Assembly (NCBI RefSeq): GCF_018343535.1
Contig: NZ_JAGYPF010000005.1
Location: forward strand, 124,001-188,000
Source: Neobacillus rhizophilus
GTDB lineage: Bacteria > Bacillota > Bacilli > Bacillales > Cytobacillaceae
DNA length: 64,000 bases
Reading direction: 5' to 3'
A program made the translations under genes and the position numbers. Within the stretch, counting starts at the first letter, position 1. Each line of letters opens with the position of its first letter. The notes beneath the pieces are model-generated. The model was given only the letters and a program-made list of their open reading frames with translations. It did no database searches and was not told the origin of the DNA. Shown here one piece after another: positions 1 through 8,491 of this stretch.

Positions 1-177
1 AACCATCTTTTTTTTAAGATTTGGGAAATCTTAAAGGATTACTATCATTCGTTATCTTCTTCTCCTGTAGAGTACAAGCGTGAAGACTATCTATATTTAT
101 TGGATGCAATGGCTGATAAAGACGAAATGAAGGTCTTTTTGGCATACGGCCAACTACGAAAATTGTCATCTGTCTAA
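1..177 (+). CDS. C-terminal fragment, probable FadR/GntR-type regulator
   Basis: The window opens inside a reading frame (frame 1) that ends with TAA at 175-177, leaving 58 C-terminal residues. The fragment is helical, rich in Leu, Tyr and Lys, and resembles the last helices of an FCD effector domain (a segment like YKREDYLYLLDAMADKDE before the end). In many Bacillus genomes a GntR/FadR-family regulator lies just upstream of accDA, and a GntR-like palindrome sits between this gene and accD (264-274). The assignment rests on context plus weak similarity. The DNA-binding domain is outside the window, so the family cannot be confirmed here. Confidence 0.5.
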   Translation, partial: NHLFFKIWEILKDYYHSLSSSPVEYKREDYLYLLDAMADKDEMKVFLAYGQLRKLSSV

Positions 178-263
178 CGACAGAAAGCAACAGATTTTGA
201 ACTTTTTTTATTTTATAGTAAATTATACAAGCCCCCTACATAGGGCATTTTTAAATCCTTCAG

Positions 264-274
264 TGGTCTGGCCA
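264..274. promoter_or_regulatory. Candidate GntR/FadR-type operator upstream of accDA
   Basis: The 11-mer TGGTCTGGCCA is an imperfect palindrome (TGGyC-n-GrCCA) about 95 bases before the accD start. It resembles the TGGTCNGACCA core used by FadR-subfamily GntR regulators. The gene just upstream may encode such a regulator. Binding is inferred. Confidence 0.4.
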
Positions 275-367
275 CCTATCGGTATATGTATGAGAAAGAC
301 AATTGTTAGAAAGACTGCTGATAGATTATCGTCATCAGCCAAAATTCCATACAAGGAGGTTTAATTT

Positions 368-1255
368 TTGGCGCTTAAAGATTTATTTTCCAAAAACCAG
401 ACAAAAAAGAAGAAATACGCAACCATTCCTACAGAAGCGGCGAAAAGCGACGTTCCTGAAGGAATAATGACAAAATGTCCTTCATGCAAAAAAATTATGT
501 ATACAAAAGAACTTTCAAAAAACTTAAAGGTTTGTCTTCATTGCGGACATCATTTTCCCATGAATTCAAAGGAGCGTATTGAAAGTTTTCTTGATGAAGG
601 AAGCTTCGAGGAATTCAACGAAAATATGATTTCAAAGAATCCTTTGAATTTTCCCGACTATCTAGAAAAGGTTGAAAAGGACCGCAAAAAAACCAATATA
701 AATGAAGCGGTTGTCACTGGGGTTGGTACAGTTAACGGCCATAAAATCGTTTTGTCCGTTATGGATTCAACCTTCCGAATGGGCAGTATGGGATCGGTTG
801 TCGGCGAAAAAATTACCTTAGCGATTGAAAAAGCGGATGAATTGTCCGTTCCATTTGTTATTTTTACAGCATCGGGCGGAGCTAGAATGCAGGAAGGTGC
901 ACTAAGTTTGATGCAAATGGCGAAAACAAGTGTTGCTTTAAAGAAATTCAGCGACAATGGCGGTTTAATCATTTCAATTATGACCCATCCGACAACTGGC
1001 GGGGTGTCTGCAAGCTTTGCATCATTGGGTGATTATAACCTTGCCGAACCTGGAGCATTAATCGGTTTTGCGGGACGCAGGGTGATTGAGCAGTCAATCC
1101 GCGAAAAATTGCCGGAAGACTTTCAAACGGCAGAGTTTTTGTTAAAACATGGGCAGCTTGATGCCATCATTTCCCGACTAGAATTGGCAGAGAAAATTGC
1201 AACGATACTTGATATTCATCAGCCAGGGGGTGTGTTTGAATGGCAAGCGAATTAG
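368..1255 (+). CDS. accD: Acetyl-CoA carboxylase carboxyltransferase subunit beta
   Basis: AccD (295 aa) pairs with AccA to transfer the carboxyl group from carboxybiotin-BCCP to acetyl-CoA, giving malonyl-CoA, the first committed step of fatty acid synthesis in the cytoplasm. An N-terminal zinc ribbon is visible (CPSC near residue 37 and CLHC near residue 56), followed by a crotonase-like carboxyltransferase fold with the FTASGGARMQEG stretch. The start is TTG, supported by a strong AAGGAGG ending at 360 with good spacing; no ATG fits the family length. The 3' end overlaps accA by 16 bases, so translation is probably coupled. Confidence 0.97.
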   Translation: MALKDLFSKNQTKKKKYATIPTEAAKSDVPEGIMTKCPSCKKIMYTKELSKNLKVCLHCGHHFPMNSKERIESFLDEGSFEEFNENMISKNPLNFPDYLEKVEKDRKKTNINEAVVTGVGTVNGHKIVLSVMDSTFRMGSMGSVVGEKITLAIEKADELSVPFVIFTASGGARMQEGALSLMQMAKTSVALKKFSDNGGLIISIMTHPTTGGVSASFASLGDYNLAEPGALIGFAGRRVIEQSIREKLPEDFQTAEFLLKHGQLDAIISRLELAEKIATILDIHQPGGVFEWQAN

Positions 1256-2217
1256 AATTTGAACGCCCGATCAATGAACTGAGGAAAAAAATAGCTGAGC
1301 TTAAGGAATTTACAGATACTACTGATGTGGATTTAAGTTCGGAAATCAATAAATTAGAGGCCCGATTGGAGAAGCTGGAACGGGATATATATGAAAATAT
1401 TAAACCGTGGGACCGGGTGCAAATAGCCCGCCATCCTAACAGGCCAACAACCTTGGATTACATTTCCTATCTCTTTGACGATTTCTTTGAATGCCATGGG
1501 GACAGGACTTTTGGCGATGATGAAGCGATTGTTGGCGGGATTGCCAAATTTAAAGGGTTGCCTGTAACAGTAATAGGCCATCAGCGGGGAAAGGATACGA
1601 AAGAAAATATCCGCAGAAACTTTGGAATGCCACATCCTGAGGGCTACAGAAAGGCTTTACGGCTTATGAATCAGGCAAATAAATTCAATCGTCCAATTAT
1701 TTGTTTTATTGATACGAAAGGGGCATACCCTGGTAAAGCAGCAGAAGAGCGGGGACAGAGTGAAGCAATTGCCCGTAACCTTTTCGAAATGGCAGGATTG
1801 AAAGTACCAGTTATCTGTATTGTCATTGGTGAAGGCGGAAGCGGCGGCGCGCTTGGACTAGGTGTAGGCAACCGGATTTACATGCTTGAAAACTCCACCT
1901 ACTCAGTCATTTCACCTGAGGGAGCGGCGGCAATTTTATGGAAGGACGCTGCCTACGCTAAAAATGCTGCAGAATCTATGAAAATCACGGCGCCTGACCT
2001 CAAGGAACTAGGTGTTATCGATGATATCGTTCCAGAAATTAAGGGCGGTGCCCACAAGAATGTGCAAGGACAAGCTGCGGAAATTGAACCTGTCCTAATC
2101 AAATCTTTGGAGGAGCTTTTGAAGCTTTCTGCTGACCAATTAATTGCTGATCGATACAAGCGTTTTAGAACAATTGGAGAGTTTGGATTGATAAATGAAT
2201 ACATTGGAGTAAATTAA
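1240..2217 (+). CDS. accA: Acetyl-CoA carboxylase carboxyltransferase subunit alpha
   Basis: AccA (325 aa) is the partner of AccD in the carboxyltransferase half-reaction. The N-terminal coiled-coil segment (about residues 1-50), the VIGHQRGKDT motif, and the Gly-rich GEGGSGGALGLGVG stretch of the acyl-CoA pocket are all present. Length is normal. It starts inside the accD coding end (ATG at 1240), and a rho-independent terminator follows at 2225-2249, so accD-accA looks like a two-gene unit. Confidence 0.97.
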   Translation: MASELEFERPINELRKKIAELKEFTDTTDVDLSSEINKLEARLEKLERDIYENIKPWDRVQIARHPNRPTTLDYISYLFDDFFECHGDRTFGDDEAIVGGIAKFKGLPVTVIGHQRGKDTKENIRRNFGMPHPEGYRKALRLMNQANKFNRPIICFIDTKGAYPGKAAEERGQSEAIARNLFEMAGLKVPVICIVIGEGGSGGALGLGVGNRIYMLENSTYSVISPEGAAAILWKDAAYAKNAAESMKITAPDLKELGVIDDIVPEIKGGAHKNVQGQAAEIEPVLIKSLEELLKLSADQLIADRYKRFRTIGEFGLINEYIGVN

Positions 2218-2224
2218 GGAAAAT

Positions 2225-2249
2225 GCGTGCTCATTTGGGCACGTTTTTT
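2225..2249 (+). terminator. Terminator after accDA
   Basis: Short stem CGTGC/GCACG with an 8-base loop followed by TTTTTT, starting 8 bases after the accA stop. Confidence 0.75.
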
Positions 2250-2318
2250 CGTTGGGCATTCACAAAAAGTTCATAAAAAAATGGCTGCAAAACCCATGAC
2301 AACGTTCTCATTATGATA

Positions 2319-2361
2319 TGAAACGCTTTCAGTTAACGAACTATTCCGTCTATTATAAAAT
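2319..2361 (+). promoter_or_regulatory. pfkA promoter with adjacent cre-like palindrome
   Basis: A sigma-A-like promoter, TTAACG (2333-2338), 17-base spacer, TAAAAT (2356-2361), lies about 150 bases before pfkA. Just upstream is TGAAACGCTTTCA (2319-2331), two perfect 5-base arms around CGC. That is one base shorter than a consensus CcpA cre. A site at this position would suit activation rather than roadblock repression. The rest of the 303-base accA-pfkA gap shows nothing else I can name. Confidence 0.4.
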
Positions 2362-2520
2362 GGCTAGTGACATAGTTGTTATGGCTATTTCTTCGTGATA
2401 TTTTATTAATATTCAAGGGTTTTATGTTAATAATAGAAGAAGGAAAACAAATGTAATTATAAACCATTCTTCTTAATGAGGCTTACATAGTACCTTTATC
2501 CTATTAATGAGGTGATTACC

Positions 2521-3480
2521 ATGAAAAAAATTGGGGTGCTGACAAGCGGCGGGGATTCACCGGGAATGAACCCAGCAATCCGCGCTGTTGTTCGAAAAGC
2601 CATTTATCACAATGTTGAAGTTTATGGCATCTACGGTGGTTACTCAGGGTTAATTTGCGGAAATATAAAAAAGCTTGAGCTCGGTTCAGTTGGAGATATC
2701 ATTCATCGCGGAGGAACGATGCTTCAATCGGCCCGCTGCCCGGAATTTAAAACAACAGGGGGCCAGCAAAAAGGAATTGAACAGTTAAAGGCCCATGGTA
2801 TTGAAGGACTTGTCGTCATTGGCGGTGACGGATCATATCGTGGTGCGAAGGCATTGACAGAGCTTGGCTATCCTTGTGTTGGTGTACCGGGTACGATCGA
2901 TAATGACATTCCGGGAACTGATATGACAATCGGTTTTGACACGGCATTAAATACAGTCATTGATGCAATAGATAAAATTCGCGACACGGCTACCTCGCAC
3001 GAAAGAACTTTTATTATTGAGGTAATGGGGCGAGATGCCGGTGATATTGCATTGTGGGCAGGGCTTGCCGGAGGAGCGGAAACGATTCTAATTCCAGAAG
3101 AGAATTACAACATGGACGAAATTGCTGATCGTTTAAGAAAAGGACAAGAGCGCGGGAAAAAGCATAGTATTATTGTGGTCGCAGAGGGTGTATGCAGCGG
3201 TGGTGAGTTTGCTAAGCAGCTAAAGGATGCCACCAACCTCGACACAAGAGTTTCAGTATTGGGACATATTCAACGGGGGGGGTCGCCATCTGCCGCAGAT
3301 CGGGTGCTTGCCAGCAGATTGGGTGCGAGAGCAGTGGAACTTCTAATTGAGGGCAAAGGCGGCCGTGCTGTCGGCGTGGAGAATAACAAGCTTGTCGACT
3401 ACGACATTATTGACGCTCTTGCCAAAAAACATACATTGGATCTTGAACTATTTAATCTTTCAAAAGAACTTTCGATTTAA
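2521..3480 (+). CDS. pfkA: ATP-dependent 6-phosphofructokinase
   Basis: PfkA (319 aa) phosphorylates fructose 6-phosphate to fructose 1,6-bisphosphate, the committed step of glycolysis. The N-terminal ATP site MKKIGVLTSGGDSPGMN, the substrate/catalytic motif GTIDND, and MGRDAGDIA are intact. ATG at 2521 is chosen because GAGGTG lies 6 bases upstream and it gives the standard bacterial PfkA N-terminus; an in-frame GTG at 2512 would overlap that binding site. pyk follows after 17 bases, so the two glycolytic genes form one operon, as in B. subtilis. Confidence 0.97.
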   Translation: MKKIGVLTSGGDSPGMNPAIRAVVRKAIYHNVEVYGIYGGYSGLICGNIKKLELGSVGDIIHRGGTMLQSARCPEFKTTGGQQKGIEQLKAHGIEGLVVIGGDGSYRGAKALTELGYPCVGVPGTIDNDIPGTDMTIGFDTALNTVIDAIDKIRDTATSHERTFIIEVMGRDAGDIALWAGLAGGAETILIPEENYNMDEIADRLRKGQERGKKHSIIVVAEGVCSGGEFAKQLKDATNLDTRVSVLGHIQRGGSPSAADRVLASRLGARAVELLIEGKGGRAVGVENNKLVDYDIIDALAKKHTLDLELFNLSKELSI

Positions 3481-3497
3481 AAAAGGGAGGGCAAGAA

Positions 3498-5261
3498 ATG
3501 TTGCGCAAAACAAAAATTGTTTGTACGATTGGCCCTGCAAGTGAAAGTGTTGACAATTTAACACAATTAATGAATGCAGGAATGAATGTAGCACGATTAA
3601 ATTTTTCTCATGGGAATTTTGAAGAACACGGCGGCAGAATCAAGAATATCCGTGAAGCAGCCGGTTTAACAGGAAAAACAGTTGCCATTTTGCTTGATAC
3701 AAAGGGGCCTGAAATTCGTACCCACAATATGCAAAACGGAGCAATTGAACTGAAGTCCGGAGAAGAAATCATTGTATCCATGACCGAAGTGGAAGGAACC
3801 ACAGAGAAGTTTTCCGTTACATACCAAGGTTTAATTGATGATGTACAAGCTGGCTCCAAAATTCTGTTGGATGACGGGCTAATTGGGCTGGAAGTTATCA
3901 ACATTGATCATTCTAAGGGCGAAATTAAGACGAAAATTTTAAACAGTGGTACATTGAAAAATAAAAAAGGTGTTAATGTGCCGGGAGTTTCAGTTAACCT
4001 GCCTGGTATTACAGAGAAGGATAAACAGGATATTTTATTTGGAATTGAACAGGGCGTTGATTTTATCGCGGCCTCATTTGTTCGCCGTTCCAAGGATGTC
4101 TTGGAAATTCGCCAGCTATTAGAAGAAAACCAGGCAACACATATCCAAATTATCCCTAAAATTGAAAACCAAGAAGGCGTCGATAATATTGATGAAATTC
4201 TTGAGGTTTCAGACGGTCTGATGGTAGCACGTGGTGACCTTGGTGTAGAAATTCCTGCAGAAGAGGTTCCATTGGTGCAAAAATCGTTGATTAAGAAATG
4301 TAATGCGCTGGGTAAACCGGTCATTACTGCAACACAAATGCTTGATTCAATGCAAAGAAATCCAAGGCCAACTCGTGCGGAAGCAAGTGACGTGGCCAAT
4401 GCCATTTTTGATGGAACAGACGCTATTATGCTTTCTGGAGAAACTGCTGCAGGGCTATATCCGGTTGAAGCAGTGCAAACGATGCATAATATTGCTTCAC
4501 GGGCTGAGCAGGCTCTGAACCATAAAGAAATCCTTTCACATCGCAGCAAGAATACAGAACACAACCTAACTGATGCGATTGGTCAATCGGTTGCTCATAC
4601 AGCATTAAATTTAGGGGTAAAGTCAATTATCACTCCAACTGAGAGTGGACATACCGCAAGGATGATTTCCAAATACCGTCCAAAGGCTGCTATTGTGGCA
4701 GTTACCGCAAATGAATCAGTCAGCCGCCGTTTATCACTTGTCTGGGGAGTGTACCCTCTGCTGGGCAGAATGTGTACTACTACTGATGAAATGCTTGAAG
4801 CAGCAGTTGAGGAAAGCTTAAACAGTGGAATGGTCAAACACGGTGAATTAGTGGTGATCACTGCCGGTGTTCCAGTAGGAGAAGCAGGCACAACAAACCT
4901 AATGAAAATCCATGTTGTCGGTGATGTTATTACGAAAGGTCAAGGAATTGGCCGAAGATCCGCATTTGGAAAAGTCGTCATTGCCCATGATGCAAATGAA
5001 GCTATAGAGAATGTAAAACAGGGTTCTATTCTTGTAACCATCGGCTCCGACCGGGAAATGGTTCCGGCCCTCGAGAAATGTGCCGCGCTTATTACAGAGG
5101 AAGGCGGCTTAACAAGCCATGCTGCTGTTGTTGGTTTAAACTTAGGTATTCCTGTTATTGTGGGAGTTGAAAATGCCCTCAAACTGTTTAAGGAAGGCCA
5201 AGAAATCACGGTTGACGCATCAAGAGGCATTATTTATAACGGACATGCTAGTGTACTATAA
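3498..5261 (+). CDS. pyk: Pyruvate kinase
   Basis: Pyk (587 aa) converts phosphoenolpyruvate and ADP to pyruvate and ATP. The order is TIM barrel with inserted B domain, then the allosteric C domain, then an extra C-terminal PEP-utilising mobile-type domain (about residues 505-585) with the TSHAA motif. This extra domain is characteristic of Bacillus and Geobacillus pyruvate kinases and explains the length. Catalytic motifs such as MVARGDLGVEI are intact. It is the last gene of the pfkA-pyk operon; a perfect terminator starts two bases after the stop. Confidence 0.97.
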   Translation: MLRKTKIVCTIGPASESVDNLTQLMNAGMNVARLNFSHGNFEEHGGRIKNIREAAGLTGKTVAILLDTKGPEIRTHNMQNGAIELKSGEEIIVSMTEVEGTTEKFSVTYQGLIDDVQAGSKILLDDGLIGLEVINIDHSKGEIKTKILNSGTLKNKKGVNVPGVSVNLPGITEKDKQDILFGIEQGVDFIAASFVRRSKDVLEIRQLLEENQATHIQIIPKIENQEGVDNIDEILEVSDGLMVARGDLGVEIPAEEVPLVQKSLIKKCNALGKPVITATQMLDSMQRNPRPTRAEASDVANAIFDGTDAIMLSGETAAGLYPVEAVQTMHNIASRAEQALNHKEILSHRSKNTEHNLTDAIGQSVAHTALNLGVKSIITPTESGHTARMISKYRPKAAIVAVTANESVSRRLSLVWGVYPLLGRMCTTTDEMLEAAVEESLNSGMVKHGELVVITAGVPVGEAGTTNLMKIHVVGDVITKGQGIGRRSAFGKVVIAHDANEAIENVKQGSILVTIGSDREMVPALEKCAALITEEGGLTSHAAVVGLNLGIPVIVGVENALKLFKEGQEITVDASRGIIYNGHASVL

Positions 5262-5262
5262 T

Positions 5263-5292
5263 AAAAAAACTCGCCAACCGGCGAGTTTTTTT
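5263..5292 (+). terminator. Terminator after pyk
   Basis: A 13-base perfect stem (ACTCGCC/GGCGAGT core extended by A/T runs) with an AACC loop and a long T tract. The A run on the left also makes it usable from the other strand. Confidence 0.9.
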
Positions 5293-5349
5293 ATGGTCTA
5301 GGAAAGTATACATTAAATCATTGTGGATAACTTGTTACCAGGATTGACA

Positions 5350-5503
5350 CGTCCAGCTCCAGCGCCCTAGCGGCTAGTGTCCTTCGCTCTCCGCGCTACG
5401 ATAAGTCAAGCACGAATGCGCTTGCGCTCTTCGTGTTTCCTTTATCTCAGTTGGAGAGCTCCAGGCCATACGCCGCTGACCAGGGCGCTTACGCTTTTGT
5501 TCC
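5350..5503 (-). repeat. Dispersed palindromic repeat, family A, copy 1
   Basis: About 154 bases with conserved ends: CCAGCTCCAGCGCC at the left and CAGGGCGCTTACGCTTTTGTTC-like sequence at the right. The same ends occur in inverse orientation at 51741-51860. The middle differs and holds its own hairpin (CACGAA...TTCGTG near 5410-5435). Read on the ytvI strand, the element begins directly after the ytvI stop codon. Repeats with these ends are common in Bacillaceae intergenic regions. Confidence 0.75.
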
Positions 5504-5504
5504 T

Positions 5505-6608
5505 TTAAGCTTCTTTTCCCACGATAAACTTCCATAAATCATGAAAAACATTGGCCCTGTACAGCGTGCTTATGATGACAAGAGTTACGGGACCGGCAAT
5601 TAATCCAAGAAAGCCGATTAGTTTAAAACCTACGAAAAGTGCAATTAGTGTTGCCAAAGGGTCTAGTCCAATGTTTGAAGAAAGGATTTTTGGCTCCATG
5701 ATCTGTCTTTGAACCAAAACGATTATGTAAAGGACACCAAGCCCAATGGCAAGCCCAACATCGCCGCTTATAACTTCATAGACAATCCAAGGGACGAATA
5801 CCGCTCCTGTACCAAGGTAGGGAATAATGTCGACCAGACCAGTCAAGAGGGCAATGGTAATGGCATAGTCCACACGAAGAATAAGCAAACCAACTAGAAT
5901 GATAACTGTTGTTATGGAAATCAGCGTCAACTGGGCTCTTATAAAGCCGAAAAGCGCCTTTTTCAAATCAACAAATACCGTTTTGCCACTTGTTCTGGCT
6001 TTTTGTGGTAATAGCCTAACGCCCATCGCCTTTAAACGGTACCAATCCTTGCTTATGAAAAAGGTTGCTAACAAGGAGAAAATCAATACAGTTGCAGCAT
6101 TTGGGATCCATGAAATAACATTAGGAATGCTGCCAAAAAAGCCTTGAATAAAATTTCCGACAGTTGACCCTACCCTTTTACCGATATTTTGAATATTGGT
6201 AATGATCGTGTCTTTCTGCCCGGGATTCAACTTATTAAAGACGCTAGTTAATTGATTGTACAAATCTGTAAAATAGTCTTCTAGGAATTTAATTAAAGTG
6301 TTTAAATGCTCTGGAATAACATTAGCTAAGTAAGTGGCTCCGGTAACGATTTCGACTACTAGCAATGTAATCAAGCCGGCAAAGATGGCAAATATTATAA
6401 TAAGAGCAACAAAAACAGCAAGTACTCTTGGCATTTTTGTTTTATTTTCAAAAAGATTGACAAGCGGGTTTATGGCTAGGGCTATAATAAGGCCGATTAA
6501 AAATGGATAGGTTATTTTTGATAAATAGTAAAAGGAAAGCAGCCCTAAAACAACAACGCCGATAACAATTAAAAACCTAATGCTCCGGTTTATGTATTTG
6601 GGATTCAA
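5505..6608 (-). CDS. ytvI: YtvI, AI-2E/PerM-family membrane protein
   Basis: This 367-aa polytopic membrane protein matches the AI-2E transporter (PerM/YtvI) family: hydrophobic segments at about 10-35, 60-85, 155-180 and a C-terminal cluster from 210 to 350, with the family motif DIIPYLGTGAVFVPW. In B. subtilis ytvI sits between pyk and citZ and is linked to sporulation; its exact role is unknown. The start is TTG at 6608 with GGAGGT 10 bases upstream. Unlike in B. subtilis, no ytzA or ytwI neighbour is seen. Confidence 0.85.
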   Translation of the reverse strand: MNPKYINRSIRFLIVIGVVVLGLLSFYYLSKITYPFLIGLIIALAINPLVNLFENKTKMPRVLAVFVALIIIFAIFAGLITLLVVEIVTGATYLANVIPEHLNTLIKFLEDYFTDLYNQLTSVFNKLNPGQKDTIITNIQNIGKRVGSTVGNFIQGFFGSIPNVISWIPNAATVLIFSLLATFFISKDWYRLKAMGVRLLPQKARTSGKTVFVDLKKALFGFIRAQLTLISITTVIILVGLLILRVDYAITIALLTGLVDIIPYLGTGAVFVPWIVYEVISGDVGLAIGLGVLYIIVLVQRQIMEPKILSSNIGLDPLATLIALFVGFKLIGFLGLIAGPVTLVIISTLYRANVFHDLWKFIVGKEA

Positions 6609-7236
6609 AGGTAATAGACCTCCATTTTTTTAAAATCGCTTACTCTATTTTACCATTTTATAAATTTTTCTGCATATTTTTCCATTGCTTAAAAATACCT
6701 CATAAATTTATACGTTTAGTTATTAAAATTAGTTTCAGAAGATTATTGAAAAAAACTATTGGAGTTTATCGTATTACACACTAGTGATAATGTTATGGTA
6801 AAATAATTTTGAAGGAGTTTGGGTGAAAATATAAGCTGAAAACAAGTGAAATTGCTCGCGTTTTTAGCACCGTTTTTTTTGAAATAATATTTTTTTGCTA
6901 TTTTCAATTCCTTTTCATTCACAAAAATCTGATTATTGTTTATAATAGGCTTGTAAGCATTATCTTTTTTTACATAAACCATATAGGAATACTGGAATAC
7001 TTGAAAAATAATTTATTCCTGTGAATGAAAGGGCATACAGACTTTTTGGTTTTAATCCGAGCAATCGCTCAGTCACCTAGGGTAATGATCAGTTTATCGG
7101 CGATGATTTTGCAGTGGAAATCTTCAAATTACTTTATGCCGTTTCTTTTTATCCTAGACTGGGGATTTTCCGGTTTAAAAGAATTAATGAAGCAGTGGGT
7201 AATGGGGAATTTTACAATGTAAAGGAGAGATTTTTG
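6609..7236. other. AT-rich gap between ytvI and citZ
   Basis: 628 bases separate the divergent ytvI and citZ. I see no convincing gene, terminator or consensus promoter. A 7-base inverted repeat AGGAATA...TATTCCT flanks 6984-7020. The last 120 bases form an in-frame 5' extension of citZ with no ribosome binding site, probably fortuitous or a gene relic. The region must hold both promoters. Confidence 0.4.
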
Positions 7237-8355
7237 ATGACAGTAACACGTGGTCTCGAAGGGATTGTGGCAACTACTTCTTCCATTAGTTCAATTATTG
7301 ATGATACGCTGACATATGTCGGCTTTAACATCGATGATTTGGCTGAAAATGCAAGCTTTGAAGAGGTTATTTATCTATTATGGCATCGCAAGCTGCCTAA
7401 TTCAGAACAATTGGCTGAATTAAAGCAACAGCTTGCTGAAAGTGCTGAACTTCCACAGGAAGTAATTGAGCACTTTAAATTGTTCCCGGTTCAGACAGTA
7501 CATCCAATGGCAGCACTTCGTTCAGCTGTTTCTTTATTAGGACTTTACGATACGGAAGCAGATGTAATGGAGAAGGAAGCTAATTATCGTAAAGCGATTC
7601 GTCTCCAAGCTAAAATGCCTTCTATCGTGGCAGCTTTTGCACGTATCAGAAAAGGACTTGACCCAGTTGCACCTAGACAGGATTTGAGCTTTGCAGCGAA
7701 TTTCTTATATATGCTTTCCGGTAAAGAGCCGGAAAAAATTGCAGTAGAGGCAATTGATAAAGCCTTGGTTCTACATGCCGACCACGAATTAAACGCTTCT
7801 ACATTCACAGCCCGTGTCTGTGTTGCTACATTATCCGATGTTTATTCTGGTATCACAGCAGCAATCGGAGCGTTAAAAGGACCTCTTCACGGAGGAGCAA
7901 ATGAAGCTGTTATGAAAATGCTTACCGATATTGGCACACTTGAAAACGTTGAGCCATATATCCGTGGCAAACTTGAGAATAAGGAAAAAATCATGGGCTT
8001 TGGCCATAGGGTATACCGCCAAGGAGATCCCCGTGCCAAGCATTTAAAAGCAATGTCCAAGAAATTAACAGAACTTACTGGCGAACCACAATGGTACGAT
8101 ATGTCAGTGCAAATTGAGAGCATCGTAACTGGTGAAAAGAACCTGCCGCCAAACGTTGATTTCTATTCTGCATCTGTATATCACAGCTTAGGTGTTGATC
8201 ATGACCTAATGACACCAATTTTCGCTGTCAGCCGTGTATCCGGATGGCTTGCTCATATTTTAGAGCAATATGACAACAACCGTCTGATCCGCCCGCGTGC
8301 TGAATACACAGGTCCTGGAATGCAGAAATATATTCCAATCGAACAAAGAGGATAA
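7237..8355 (+). CDS. citZ: Citrate synthase
   Basis: CitZ (372 aa) condenses acetyl-CoA and oxaloacetate to citrate, the entry step of the TCA cycle. The conserved active-site stretches LHGGANEAV and GFGHRVYRQGDPRAKHL are present. ATG at 7237 is chosen because AAAGGAG lies 8 bases upstream and the product then has the same length as B. subtilis CitZ; the upstream in-frame extension lacks a binding site. icd and mdh follow, as in the B. subtilis citZ-icd-mdh cluster. Confidence 0.96.
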   Translation: MTVTRGLEGIVATTSSISSIIDDTLTYVGFNIDDLAENASFEEVIYLLWHRKLPNSEQLAELKQQLAESAELPQEVIEHFKLFPVQTVHPMAALRSAVSLLGLYDTEADVMEKEANYRKAIRLQAKMPSIVAAFARIRKGLDPVAPRQDLSFAANFLYMLSGKEPEKIAVEAIDKALVLHADHELNASTFTARVCVATLSDVYSGITAAIGALKGPLHGGANEAVMKMLTDIGTLENVEPYIRGKLENKEKIMGFGHRVYRQGDPRAKHLKAMSKKLTELTGEPQWYDMSVQIESIVTGEKNLPPNVDFYSASVYHSLGVDHDLMTPIFAVSRVSGWLAHILEQYDNNRLIRPRAEYTGPGMQKYIPIEQRG

Positions 8356-8491
8356 CATTTTACTTTTTTTCGAAAAATTGGTTAAATAAGATTTGGTAGA
8401 GGTTAGGGGTGGATACCTGCTAACCTTTACTTAAGTCTTTATCATATCATCAGGTTTTCACGTTTTTTACATACTAGGAGGGAGAACTACA

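Noticed and set aside
3908..4564. 218-codon frame antisense to pyk
   Set aside because: Lies wholly inside a well-supported gene; no start signal and Ser/Ile-rich shadow composition.
6743..6982. 79-codon frame on the minus strand before citZ
   Set aside because: AT-rich, no ribosome binding site, no recognisable domain; likely chance.
7114..7236. 41-residue N-terminal extension of citrate synthase
   Set aside because: No ribosome binding site for the upstream ATG, while AAAGGAG precedes ATG 7237 and gives the known length.
8399..8427. Terminator between citZ and icd
   Set aside because: AGGTTAG/CTAACCT stem has a 15-base loop and no T tract.
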